A DNA stretch of 64,000 bases, taken from assembly GCF_030818015.1 (NCBI RefSeq), contig NZ_JAUSZX010000001.1:2728001-2792000 (forward strand), in the 5' to 3' direction. Source of the DNA: Arthrobacter globiformis (GTDB lineage Bacteria > Actinomycetota > Actinomycetes > Actinomycetales > Micrococcaceae). The notes beneath the pieces are model-generated. The model ran no database searches. It saw only the letters and a program-made list of their open reading frames with translations, and was not told the DNA's origin. Positions 1 through 11,000 of this stretch are shown piece by piece (position 1 is the stretch's first letter; each line of letters opens with the position of its first letter). The position numbers and the translations under genes were made by a program.

Positions 1-1940
1 GCGTCGTACCGCATCAGGCTGGTCATTAGCATGATTGGCGTGGTGGCAGCCCATGCCTGCGGGGAGCACGCTGTCGGATAGGGCACCGGCTCGGTGACCT
101 GGTCCCGGCTGAAGCCGCAGAAAAGTTCCGGCAGGCGCCCGTCGGTGTAGTCGGCCGCCTCGAGCAGCGCCGTGGCGATCCGCTGCGCCTCCTCCACGAA
201 GCCGTAGCGCAACAGCCCCGCCGCGATGATGGCGTTGTCGTGCGGCCAGACTGACCCGTTGTGGTAACTGGCCGGGTTGTAGGCGCCCATGTCTGTGCCC
301 AGCGTCCGGACACCCCAGCCGCTGAACATCTGGGGGGACATCAGCCGCTCGGCCACCTGGGGCACCTTGTCCTCATCGATGATGCCGTGCCACAGGCACT
401 GCCCCATGTTGGACGCGCACGCGTCAACGGGCCGCTTGTCGCGGTCCAAGGCGACGGCGAAATAGCCGCGGTCAGGCAGCCAGAACTCTTCGTTGAATTT
501 CTTCTTCAACTGCGCCGCCTCTTCGGTGAGCCGGGCTGCCAAAGGTGCGTCGCCGGCGTCGTACGCTATCCACGCCCGGGACAGGTACGCGGAGTAGACC
601 AGCGCCTGGACTTCGCACAGCGCGATGGGCGGCTCGGCCAGCGTCCCGTCAGCGAAGTTGATGCCGTCCCAGGAGTCCTTCCAGCCCTGGTTGATGAGGC
701 CCTGGTCGTTGAGGCGCTCATACTCGACAAACCCGTCGCCGTCCTTGTCACCGTAGCTCCGGACCCAGTCCAGCGCACGGTCGGCATGGGGGAGGAGGGC
801 GGCGATAGTGTCACGGGCGAAACCCCAGCGGCTCACCGACCCTAGTGCCATCACAAACTGCGGCGTGGCATCGACGCTGCCGTAGTAGGCGGATTTGCCG
901 CCCAGCGCCAGCCCGCTGGAGACACCGAGCCGGACCTCGTGCAGAATCTTCCCGGGCTCCTCCTCGCTCATCGGATCCACCACTCTGCCCTGCCGGTCGG
1001 CCAGCGTCTGCAGGGTGCCAAGGGCCAGGGAAGGGTCCACGGGCAGCGCCATTTCCGAAGCCCACAGCGAGTCCCGGCCGAACAGCGTCATGAACCACGG
1101 CGCACCCGCAGCCACCACGATCCGCTCCGGATGGTCGGGATCCTCAATGCGCAGCGCGCCGAGGTCGTCGTAGCTGCGCCGCAGGGTACGCTCGATGGAC
1201 CGGTTGCCCATGTGCAGCTTGGGAATCTTGGCCACCCATTCCTGCCGACGGCGGTCACTCGGGGAAAGGTCACCGGCGGCTGGGCGGACCAACGACGACG
1301 GCGGGACCCCGCGGCCGTTGGCGGCAGGTGCCACGCTCACCCGCGAGCTCCATGCACCGCGCGGCGGGACCACCGTCCGGAAAGTAAGGGCATCGGCGGT
1401 GACCTCGGCGCCGGCTGCGTTGACGACGACGCTCTTAACGAGGTCCTGCCAGCCGGCCCTGATCACCAGGGAGTCGCCCTCGGGCCGGCGGGATTCTTCC
1501 CAGCGCCGCTGGACACGGGCCTCCTTCACCTCAAAGAGATCCGCGAAGTCCGACTCCACGCTGAGGGAAACAATGCATTCGGTCCCCTGCGAGGAATAGT
1601 TCCGGATGGTGATCTCCTCGTGAATGCCTGCACCGACCTCCCGCAGGCGCTCCACGATCAGGGGGCTGTCCGCGTACCCGTCAGAGCGGGGAACCCGGCC
1701 AATAAACAGCGCCCGGTAAGGCTCCTTGGTTTCCGCCGTCAGCGCCTCCAGGGGCAGGCCATTCACCGACAGGTTCCAGCGGGACAGGATGCGGGTGTCC
1801 TCATGGAAAACCCCGTGCGGGTGCTCAGGATGGATGTCCCCGTTCGCCGAGGAGATACAGAAGGACGAACCTTCCACCAGGGTGACCGTGCCCGACCCCA
1901 CAGGACCGGCGGCCGTATCAGCGTTCCAGCCAGCAGCCAT
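1..1940 (-). CDS. Amylo-alpha-1,6-glucosidase-type protein, copy 1 (3' end outside window)
   Basis: Glycogen-debranching-type enzyme with an N-terminal beta-sandwich domain (GDE_N-bis type) and a C-terminal alpha/alpha-toroid glycosidase domain of the amylo-alpha-1,6-glucosidase/GH63-like class; presumably cytosolic alpha-glucan or oligosaccharide turnover. The reading frame is open from 1940 to the window edge, about 646 residues, so only the last few dozen codons are missing. Conserved blocks shared with the second copy at 12092-14221 include VEGSSFCIS near the N-terminus, GRDS in the catalytic half, NQGWKDSWDGINFADG, and YHNGSVWPHD. The ATG at 1940 has an AAGGAGG ribosome site 5 nt upstream. 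The MFS gene diverges from it. The family is clear; the exact substrate is inference. Confidence 0.85.
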   Translation of the reverse strand, partial: MAAGWNADTAAGPVGSGTVTLVEGSSFCISSANGDIHPEHPHGVFHEDTRILSRWNLSVNGLPLEALTAETKEPYRALFIGRVPRSDGYADSPLIVERLREVGAGIHEEITIRNYSSQGTECIVSLSVESDFADLFEVKEARVQRRWEESRRPEGDSLVIRAGWQDLVKSVVVNAAGAEVTADALTFRTVVPPRGAWSSRVSVAPAANGRGVPPSSLVRPAAGDLSPSDRRRQEWVAKIPKLHMGNRSIERTLRRSYDDLGALRIEDPDHPERIVVAAGAPWFMTLFGRDSLWASEMALPVDPSLALGTLQTLADRQGRVVDPMSEEEPGKILHEVRLGVSSGLALGGKSAYYGSVDATPQFVMALGSVSRWGFARDTIAALLPHADRALDWVRSYGDKDGDGFVEYERLNDQGLINQGWKDSWDGINFADGTLAEPPIALCEVQALVYSAYLSRAWIAYDAGDAPLAARLTEEAAQLKKKFNEEFWLPDRGYFAVALDRDKRPVDACASNMGQCLWHGIIDEDKVPQVAERLMSPQMFSGWGVRTLGTDMGAYNPASYHNGSVWPHDNAIIAAGLLRYGFVEEAQRIATALLEAADYTDGRLPELFCGFSRDQVTEPVPYPTACSPQAWAATTPIMLMTSLMRYD

Positions 1941-2134
1941 GCCCGCCTCCTTCGACGGCTCAGGGAGAGGCGGCGTTGTGCGGACCGGAGCCGCACTGCC
2001 GTTCGCCGCCTACTCCGTTGGGCATGACGCTACGCTCGAACGCCTCCTGATAAAAGGGCCTCTGGCGGCCCCCGGTGAAGACGACGAGAATGGGTTTCGT
2101 GCCCCAACTTCGCGCCGGGACGGACAGCGAGGCG

Positions 2135-3376
2135 ATGAACCCGGCGGCCCGCAAGGTGCAGCGCATCTACCTGACGCTGACACTGGGCAATACCCTCGCG
2201 GCCTCGTTCATCTGGGGCATCAACACGCTCTTCCTCCTCGACGCCGGGCTCAGCAACCTCGAAGCCTTTGCCGCGAACGCCTTCTTCACCGCCGGCATGG
2301 TGCTGTTCGAGGTACCCACCGGCGTGGTGGCCGACGGCTGGGGGCGCCGCGTTTCCTTCCTGCTCGGCACTGCAACGCTGTCCGTCTCGACGTTCCTCTA
2401 CTACCTGCTGTGGCAGATTTCCGCGCCGTTCTGGGCGTGGGCAGTCGTGTCCGTGCTGCTCGGCCTGGGCTTCACCTTCTTCTCCGGCGCGGTGGAGGCC
2501 TGGCTCGTGGACGCCCTGCACTTCTCCGGTTACGACGGTGCACTGGAGACGGTGCTCGGGCGCGGCCAGATGGTGTCCGGCACCGCCATGCTCATCGGGT
2601 CTGTCGCGGGCGGCGTCATCGCCCAGGCCACCGACCTCGGTGTGCCGTTCCTGCTGCGCGTGGGCGTTCTGCTCGCCATGTTCGTGGTGGCCCTGTGGCT
2701 CATGCACGACGTCGGCTTCACCCCCGAACGCTCGGCGCGTCCCCTTCAGGCGACGCGCGCCGTCCTGTCCGCCTCCATCGAGAACGGCCTGAAGAACCCG
2801 CCCGTGCGTTACGTGATGCTGTCCGCGCCGTTTACTGCCGGCGTCGGAATCTACGTCTTCTACGCCCTGCAGCCGTTCCTGCTTGAGCTGTTCGGCGACC
2901 GCGGCGCGTACGCCATCGCGGGCCTGGCGGCAGCCATCGTGGCAGGGGCCGAGGTCCTCGGCGGATGGCTGGCGCCGCGCTTCCGGCGCCTGGTCCGCAA
3001 ACGCACCACGGTGCTGATCCTCAGCGGCGCCGTGAGTGCAGTGATCCTGGTGGCACTCGGGTTCACCCGTGAGTTCTGGCTGGCCCTGGTGCTGCTGGCT
3101 GTGTGGGCGCTGGTGGCCGAGGTGGGGACACCGGTGGGGCAGGCCTACCTCAACGACATGATCGACTCCAGGCAGCGGGCCACGGTGCTCAGCTTCGCCT
3201 CCCTCACGGGTTCGAGCGGCGGCGTGGTGGTGCAGCCGTTGCTGGGGCGGGCAGCCGATGTTTACGGCTACTCGGCGTCGCTGGCGTTCAGCGGCGTAAT
3301 CCAGCTGGCCGCGGTGCCGTTCCTGTACGCCAGCCGCCGCCAGCGCGCCGCAGCTGATGAAGCACACGGCCGTTGA
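2135..3376 (+). CDS. MFS transporter
   Basis: Major facilitator superfamily permease of 413 residues with about 12 hydrophobic segments. The signature loop between helices 2 and 3 is GVVADGWGRR, the MFS motif A. The N-terminal helix begins about residue 10 (YLTLTLGNTLAASFIWG). The closest general type is the drug/unknown-substrate exporter group; the substrate cannot be told from sequence. I chose ATG 2135 because upstream candidates (GTG 2075, ATG 2090) add a hydrophilic tail without a clear ribosome site. The gene is divergent from the glucosidase gene. The last seven codons, including the stop, are partly repeated 31 bp downstream. Confidence 0.82.
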   Translation: MNPAARKVQRIYLTLTLGNTLAASFIWGINTLFLLDAGLSNLEAFAANAFFTAGMVLFEVPTGVVADGWGRRVSFLLGTATLSVSTFLYYLLWQISAPFWAWAVVSVLLGLGFTFFSGAVEAWLVDALHFSGYDGALETVLGRGQMVSGTAMLIGSVAGGVIAQATDLGVPFLLRVGVLLAMFVVALWLMHDVGFTPERSARPLQATRAVLSASIENGLKNPPVRYVMLSAPFTAGVGIYVFYALQPFLLELFGDRGAYAIAGLAAAIVAGAEVLGGWLAPRFRRLVRKRTTVLILSGAVSAVILVALGFTREFWLALVLLAVWALVAEVGTPVGQAYLNDMIDSRQRATVLSFASLTGSSGGVVVQPLLGRAADVYGYSASLAFSGVIQLAAVPFLYASRRQRAAADEAHGR

Positions 3377-3407
3377 CCGCTGCCCCGATGAAGGGTTCGG
3401 CCGTTGA
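3356..3407 (+). repeat. Duplicated gene end containing the stop codon (MFS gene)
   Basis: Positions 3356-3376 (GATGAA...CGGCCGTTGA, the last codons and TGA of the MFS gene) recur at 3387-3407 with 17 of 21 bases identical. Offset is 31 bp, so the second TGA lies in another frame. Confidence 0.85.
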
Positions 3408-3474
3408 GTGTCCTCCCCCGGCGGAGTAGCGTGACAGTACCGTCAACCCGCATTAGACCGACCCGGGAGCGACC

Positions 3475-5301
3475 ATGCCATACCTGAGAAGCCGAGTAGC
3501 CGCCGTCACCACGGCCGTGGCGTTGAGCGTGACGGCGGGGACCGTCACCGCCCCCGCTTTTGCTGACCAGCGGGAGACCGAAAAGACCGCCACGGCCACC
3601 GGGTACGGCGGCGCCGTCAGCACCGTGGACCCGGAGGCATCCGCGGCGGCCATCGACATTCTCCGCAGGGGAGGCAACGCGGCGGACGCCGCCGTTGCAG
3701 CCGCGGCCACCCTCGGTGTGACCGAGCCTTACAGCGCCGGGGTGGGCGGCGGCGGGTACTTCCTCTTCTACAGCGCACATACCGGGCATGTGGGCACCAT
3801 CGACGGCCGTGAGGCAGCGCCGGCCGCCATGCCGCACAATGCATTCATCGATCCCAAGACCGGCAAGCCCTACAACTTCACCCCCGAGCTTGTCACCAGC
3901 GGCGTGTCGGTGGGCGTGCCCGGCACGCCGGCCACCTGGGAGCGCGCGCTTGACCGGTGGGGAACCAAGGACCTGGACGACGTCCTTGAGCCCGCCATCC
4001 AGGTAGCGGACCGCGGCTTCGTGGTGGACGACACCTTCCGCCAACAGACCCTCGACAACAAGCTCCGCTTCGAGGCATTCACCTCCACCAGCAAGCTTTT
4101 CCTCCCGGGCGGTGACGCACCCGCCGTCGGCAGTATCTTCAGGAACCCGGACCTCGCGGCAACTTACCGGCTGCTCGCGGACAAGGGGACCGGCGGCTTC
4201 TACCACGGCGCGCTCGCCAAAGAGATAGCGTCAACCGTCCAGGCTCCGCCGAAAACCAAGACCACCAAGCTGCCCGTCCCGGCCGGCCGCCTGACCGCAG
4301 CGGACCTCGCCAAGTACCGCGCCCTGAACCAGTCGCCCACCCATGTTGAATACCGCGGCCTGGACGTCTACGGCATGGCACCGTCGAGCAGCGGCGGCAC
4401 CACGGTGGGCGAGGCGCTGAACATCCTTGAGCCGTTCGACCTTTCCGGAATGTCCGCGCCCACGGCGCTGCACCATTACCTCGAAGCCAGCGCCCTCGCC
4501 TTTGCGGACCGCGGCAAGTACGTTGGCGACCCCGCGTTCGTCGACGTTCCCACAGGCGCCCTGACGGATCCCCTGTTCGGCAAGGAACGCTCGTGCGAGA
4601 TTGACCCGAAGGTGGCAGCCGTGAAGCCGGTGGCGCCGGGTGACGTGGCAAATTACGACGGCGCGTGCCCGGCCGCCGCGGCGGCCCCCGCCAGCGAGAA
4701 GGACACCGAGAACATCTCCACCACCAACCTGACGGTCGCGGACAAGTGGGGCAACGTCGTTGAGTACACCCTCACCATCGAGCAGACCGGCGGGTCGGGC
4801 ATTGTGGTTCCCGGCCGCGGATTCCTGCTGAACAACGAGCTGACCGACTTCTCCACCGTCTACGACCCGAAGGACCCTAACCGGATTGAGCCCGGCAAGC
4901 GGCCGCGGTCCTCGATGTCCCCGACGATCATCCTCGAGGACGGGGACCCGTTCCTCGCCCTCGGTTCGCCCGGCGGTTCGACGATCATCACCACCGTCCT
5001 GCAGACGATCCTGAACAGGGTGGATCTGGGGATGAACATTTCCGATGCCATCGCCGCTCCGCGGGCGGCGCAGCGGAACTCTGCCAAGGTCACGGCCGAG
5101 CCCGGATTCATCACCGCGTATGAACGCCAGCTGAAGCCGTTCGGCCACGAGTTCACCCCGTCCGGTGACGCGTTCACCTCGGCAGCGGAGATCGGCGCGG
5201 CCACCGCCATCGAGTTCAAGTCAGGCGGACGCCTGGTCGCCGCGGCCGAGCCGGTCAGGCGCGGCGGCGGCTCCGCCATGGTGGTCAAACCTGCGAGGTG
5301 A
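3475..5301 (+). CDS. ggt: Gamma-glutamyltransferase, secreted
   Basis: Gamma-glutamyltranspeptidase (glutathione hydrolase family), 608 residues, the usual length for the uncleaved precursor. Residues 1-30 look like a Sec signal peptide ending AFA before Asp31, so it acts outside the membrane. The proenzyme cleaves itself before a Thr that becomes the N-terminal nucleophile of the small subunit; here this is Thr416 in NISTTNLTVADKWGN. Other conserved blocks are RRGGNAADAAVA (about 64-75), PSSSGGTT (about 303-310) and LGSPGGS in the small subunit. The start has GGGAG upstream. Actinobacteria use mycothiol rather than much glutathione, so gamma-glutamyl peptides or gamma-polyglutamate are possible substrates; this part is inference. 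Confidence 0.95.
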   Translation: MPYLRSRVAAVTTAVALSVTAGTVTAPAFADQRETEKTATATGYGGAVSTVDPEASAAAIDILRRGGNAADAAVAAAATLGVTEPYSAGVGGGGYFLFYSAHTGHVGTIDGREAAPAAMPHNAFIDPKTGKPYNFTPELVTSGVSVGVPGTPATWERALDRWGTKDLDDVLEPAIQVADRGFVVDDTFRQQTLDNKLRFEAFTSTSKLFLPGGDAPAVGSIFRNPDLAATYRLLADKGTGGFYHGALAKEIASTVQAPPKTKTTKLPVPAGRLTAADLAKYRALNQSPTHVEYRGLDVYGMAPSSSGGTTVGEALNILEPFDLSGMSAPTALHHYLEASALAFADRGKYVGDPAFVDVPTGALTDPLFGKERSCEIDPKVAAVKPVAPGDVANYDGACPAAAAAPASEKDTENISTTNLTVADKWGNVVEYTLTIEQTGGSGIVVPGRGFLLNNELTDFSTVYDPKDPNRIEPGKRPRSSMSPTIILEDGDPFLALGSPGGSTIITTVLQTILNRVDLGMNISDAIAAPRAAQRNSAKVTAEPGFITAYERQLKPFGHEFTPSGDAFTSAAEIGAATAIEFKSGGRLVAAAEPVRRGGGSAMVVKPAR

Positions 5302-5322
5302 GACAAGCCAACCGTCAGGGAA

Positions 5323-5370
5323 GGGCCGCTAAGGAACACGGTCGGCTACGGAAAGCGGGCCGCTAAGGAA
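5323..5370 (-). repeat. Three 17-bp repeats, each with a TAG stop (end of 2H phosphoesterase gene)
   Basis: Units start at 5323, 5340 and 5357 with an exact 17-bp period. Units one and three share GGGCCGCTAAGGAA without mismatch; the middle unit (GGTCGGCTACGGAA) matches at 11 of 14. On the minus strand each carries TAG; the first (5365-5363) ends the gene and the other two fall in the two other frames. Confidence 0.9.
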
Positions 5371-5986
5371 GGCCGTGGCCGTGGCCGGGCAGCAACTGCC
5401 GGTTCCTGATCTGCGACGGTCCGAACTCCACCGTGAGCGGTCGGATTTCCCAGGAGCCGCTTCGTTCCCGTGGACGGCCTTCCCCTGAGCTGCCCTGCAG
5501 CTTTGGTTTTCCCACAGCAACGTGGGGGCGCCACCGCGGATACCTGTAGCCCAGGGCGCGGGAACTGAGGATGAAGTCATCGGGGTTGTCCACCAGCAGG
5601 TCATCCAGCAACTCATGGAGGGCCTGGACGAGCGAGACCTGAAAGTCTCGCACGCCCTGGGGCACTTCCACCTCCAGTCCGGACACCCTGCCGCCGCCCA
5701 GCAGGACCAGCCGCTCCGCTGTTCCGGAGAAACCCTCCAGCACGGGCAGCGCGCGCAGCCAGTCGGCAGTCTTGACGGCGGCCGCGGCGGGGTCAGTGGC
5801 GCCCTTGGTCCAGTCGGCAACGTCGGCGGCGAAGTCTTCCAGGATGCCGATGTGGAGCAGGGTCATGTGCAGTCCCTGCGGCCTGCGCAGGCCGTCCGCG
5901 TACGCTGCGAGCTGTTCGTAGTCCGCGGGTTTGGCGCCGACGCCCAGGACCGGCACCTCAACCGTGATGCGCGGAAGCCTCAGCAT
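5363..5986 (-). CDS. 2'-5' RNA ligase / 2H phosphoesterase family protein
   Basis: Protein of 207 residues in the LigT/2H phosphoesterase class, which usually cleaves 2',3'-cyclic phosphates or related bonds in small RNAs and nucleotides. The first signature is HMT at residues 40-42 (GLHMTLLHIG). The second signature site is HVA at about 155-157 (RPHVAVGKPKL), where the usual second Thr/Ser is Ala, so activity may be altered or lost. The ATG at 5986 has GGGAGG upstream on the minus strand and is preferred over a longer version starting at 6037. It is convergent with ggt. The stop codon lies in a three-unit 17-bp repeat. Confidence 0.75.
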   Translation of the reverse strand: MLRLPRITVEVPVLGVGAKPADYEQLAAYADGLRRPQGLHMTLLHIGILEDFAADVADWTKGATDPAAAAVKTADWLRALPVLEGFSGTAERLVLLGGGRVSGLEVEVPQGVRDFQVSLVQALHELLDDLLVDNPDDFILSSRALGYRYPRWRPHVAVGKPKLQGSSGEGRPRERSGSWEIRPLTVEFGPSQIRNRQLLPGHGHGLP

Positions 5987-6242
5987 CCGGACCTCCCTTG
6001 TCCTTGGCCGCCGTCGGAATTCCTGCCTGTGGATCATGCCATTATGCGCCTCATAGGCGGTTGCGGGAGACCGATACCGGGCCTGTGGTCAATATGGGGT
6101 ACGGCCTAAAGGAAGCTCCTGCACGGCCTCCGCTGAAGGCCTGCCCTGTCTCTGCCCTGACTGTGTCGGCCCGTCGAAGACGGATAGCCAGGTCCCTGAT
6201 CAGCAGGGCATTTTTGTCGGTGCCTCGTGGGATGCTTTCGGC

Positions 6243-7913
6243 ATGAAAGACAATGCAGTTGTGGAGGCGGTGGAGGCGGTCGGTGCTTCCTGCTCTGCGC
6301 TTGCTGTTTTGGCTCGCCGCGGGACGGGCGGGCCGGTGGTGACTGGTGCTGGAGCCGGTCCGGATGTACTTGTCCCGGGTCAGGCGGATCCTTTGCGGGA
6401 GCGGGCGGATGCGTGCCTGGAGGGGCTGGCGGAGGTGGCCAGGCTGGAGGCCCGGGCGGCGGCGTTGAAAGTCCATTTCGCTGCCGAGTATGCCAAGGCT
6501 TCCGGGGCGTTGGCGGCACCGGCTGATAGCCTGCGGGACCGTGAGGTCCGGCGGATGTCCGTGACCGCTGAGGTTGCCTGTGCCCTGACCGTGAGCGAGG
6601 GATCGGCGGCACGGTTTCTGGCTGAGTCGGCCACGTTGAGCACGGACCTGCCGTTGACGCTGGCGGCGCTGGGGTCGGGAACCCTGTCGTGGCAGCATGC
6701 CCGGGTGATGTGTGATGAAACGGACAGGATGGATCGGGCGGCCGCTGCGGCGTTGGAGGCGCATTTCCTGGACCCTGAGGCGCCGCATGCTGCCAGGGGG
6801 TGTCCGGCCGGGGAGCTGACACCGTCCAGGTTCCGGGCCAGGGCACGTTATTGGCGGGAGCGGCATCACCCGGTCAGCATCGAAACCCGGCACCGCAACT
6901 GTGCGAAGGACCGCCGGCTGGAGTATGTTCCTGACCGGGACGGCATGGCCTGGCTGTCGGCGTATCTGCCCGCGGACCAGGCGGCCGGGATCTGGGACCG
7001 CGCCACCGCCGCCGCCCGCGCCCTGCAGGGCCCGTCCGAGTCCCGGACCCTGACCCAACTCCGGGTGGATGTCGCCGCCGCGTGGCTGCTGGGCCCGGTT
7101 CAGCGGGTTGACGGCGCGCCTGGCGACCGGGCGGCAGGATCCTTTCCGGCAGATTCCCTGCCGGCGGGGTCCGCGCCAGGCGGTCCTGTGCGGGCCGGTA
7201 ATGTGCCGTCTCCGGCGGCGCAGGTGCTGGTCACGGTTCCGGTGTTCTCGCTGCTCGGCCTGACCCACGAACCGGCCACGCTGGACGGGTATGGGCCGAT
7301 CCCGCCGTCCATGGCCCGCCGGCTCGTCGCCGACGGCGGGACGTCGTTCCTGCGGGTGTTGACCGACCCGCGGGACGGTGCGCCGCTGGAGATCGGACGC
7401 ACCAGCTACCGGATCCCTAAACCGATGCGCCAATGGCTGCGGCTGAGGGACGGACGATGCACGTTTCCCGGCTGCAACAACCACTCCCTGGACAACGACG
7501 CCGACCACGTGCTGGCCTGGGCCGACGGCCGGACCACCGGAATCAGCAACCTCGGCCAGCCCTGCCCCAAACACCACCGCCTCAAACACCACACAACATG
7601 GAGACCGGTCGGAGCCACCCGGGACACGCCACCTGGCTGGATCTCACCCACCGGCCGCCACTACCCCAGCGAACAACAGGACTGGGAACCACCAACCTGG
7701 CCGGAGCCGCCACCCGGCCAGGAATATCCGGAGCCGCCACCCGCCCAGGACTGGTCGGAGCCGCTCGATTGCCCTGAACCGCCAGACTGCCCTGAACCGC
7801 CAGGCTGGCCCGAGGACCCTGCCGGTTCCGAAGATCCGGAGGCTCCCGACGGCTTGGGACCACCATTACCGGTGGATCCATGGCCAGACTGGGCATCTTT
7901 CAGAGCAGCGTAG
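6243..7913 (+). CDS. DUF222 / HNH endonuclease domain protein (13E12 type)
   Basis: Protein of 556 residues with an N-terminal DUF222 region (about 45-330) and a C-terminal HNH nuclease domain (about 395-450) containing CTFPGC, DADHVLAW and CPKHHRLKH, which supply the expected Cys, His and Asp residues of an HNH metal site. The last 80 residues are rich in Pro, Glu and Asp with repeated PEPP motifs, a low-complexity acidic tail. Such proteins occur in many copies per genome in Actinobacteria and are often called 13E12 repeat proteins; a mobile or recombination-related role is suspected but unproven. No recombinase or other phage gene adjoins it. Confidence 0.85.
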   Translation: MKDNAVVEAVEAVGASCSALAVLARRGTGGPVVTGAGAGPDVLVPGQADPLRERADACLEGLAEVARLEARAAALKVHFAAEYAKASGALAAPADSLRDREVRRMSVTAEVACALTVSEGSAARFLAESATLSTDLPLTLAALGSGTLSWQHARVMCDETDRMDRAAAAALEAHFLDPEAPHAARGCPAGELTPSRFRARARYWRERHHPVSIETRHRNCAKDRRLEYVPDRDGMAWLSAYLPADQAAGIWDRATAAARALQGPSESRTLTQLRVDVAAAWLLGPVQRVDGAPGDRAAGSFPADSLPAGSAPGGPVRAGNVPSPAAQVLVTVPVFSLLGLTHEPATLDGYGPIPPSMARRLVADGGTSFLRVLTDPRDGAPLEIGRTSYRIPKPMRQWLRLRDGRCTFPGCNNHSLDNDADHVLAWADGRTTGISNLGQPCPKHHRLKHHTTWRPVGATRDTPPGWISPTGRHYPSEQQDWEPPTWPEPPPGQEYPEPPPAQDWSEPLDCPEPPDCPEPPGWPEDPAGSEDPEAPDGLGPPLPVDPWPDWASFRAA

Positions 7914-7946
7914 GAAGGCGCTTGCTTAAGCGCAGGAAGACGCCTG
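7907..7946 (+). repeat. Imperfect 18-bp duplication across the DUF222 stop codon
   Basis: AGCGTAGGAAGGCGCTTG (7907-7924, includes the TAG stop) recurs as AGCGCAGGAAGACGCCTG (7929-7946), 15 of 18 identical, offset 22 bp. The stop has decayed to CAG in the second copy. Confidence 0.75.
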
Positions 7947-8016
7947 GGTCAAGCATTGAGGCGGCCGCTCCAACACCTCGGCCGCCGTGGGACAACCACG
8001 CCGTTGCGAAGTGGCG

Positions 8017-8058
8017 TGCCGTTGACCCGCTGCCGTTGACCCAGTGCCGTTGACCCGC
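8017..8058. repeat. Three tandem 14-bp repeats
   Basis: TGCCGTTGACCCGC at 8017-8030, TGCCGTTGACCCAG at 8031-8044 and TGCCGTTGACCCGC at 8045-8058 follow each other without spacer. They fill part of the 287-bp gap between the DUF222 gene and hrpB. A related GCCGTTGACC string occurs at the end of the MFS gene near 3369. Confidence 0.9.
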
Positions 8059-8183
8059 TAGGCGCCGAGAACGGAGGCCAGCCTCTGGAGTTCAGCAGAG
8101 GTAGGCCGGCGGGGGAGGGCCCTGAGCGGGAAGTCCTTCTGCCGGACAGCGCGGAACGGGCCCCGGCACCGAGCAGAACGCAC
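8058..8183 (-). CDS. Possible very small or remnant reading frame
   Basis: A 41-residue frame from GTG 8183 to TAG 8058 has C/G-rich third positions and a C-terminus (TSAELQRLASVLGA) that reads like a helical protein end. Its stop abuts the three 14-bp repeats, as real gene ends elsewhere in the window do. There is no convincing ribosome site and the frame runs back into hrpB, so it could be the remnant of a gene truncated by hrpB or chance. Low confidence. Confidence 0.2.
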   Translation of the reverse strand: MRSARCRGPFRAVRQKDFPLRALPRRPTSAELQRLASVLGA

Positions 8184-8203
8184 CGGGCGGGCACAATGGA
8201 GTG

Positions 8204-10949
<2,746 letters not shown>

Positions 10950-10957
<8 letters not shown>

Positions 10958-11000
10958 CTAGCACGCAGAAGCCACTACCGCGCGGAAGCCACACCGGTCA
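10950..11000. repeat. Three degenerate 17-bp repeats spanning two convergent stop codons
   Basis: GGAAGTGACTAGCACGC (10950-10966, includes the hrpB TGA), AGAAGCCACTACCGCGC (10967-10983, includes the TAG of the glycosyltransferase on the minus strand) and GGAAGCCACACCGGTCA (10984-11000). Units one and two match at 12 of 17. Confidence 0.65.

Noticed and set aside
2030..3367. Long minus-strand frame opposite the MFS gene (similar ones oppose rpsA, polA, amylosucrase and the helicase)
   Set aside because: Compositionally biased (Gln/His/Gly/Arg-rich) with no recognisable domain, while the opposite strand encodes a clear protein.
6243..7913. HNH protein as a sign of an intron, prophage or mobile element
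   Set aside because: DUF222/HNH proteins are common chromosomal genes in Actinobacteria; no recombinase, att site or target duplication is visible.
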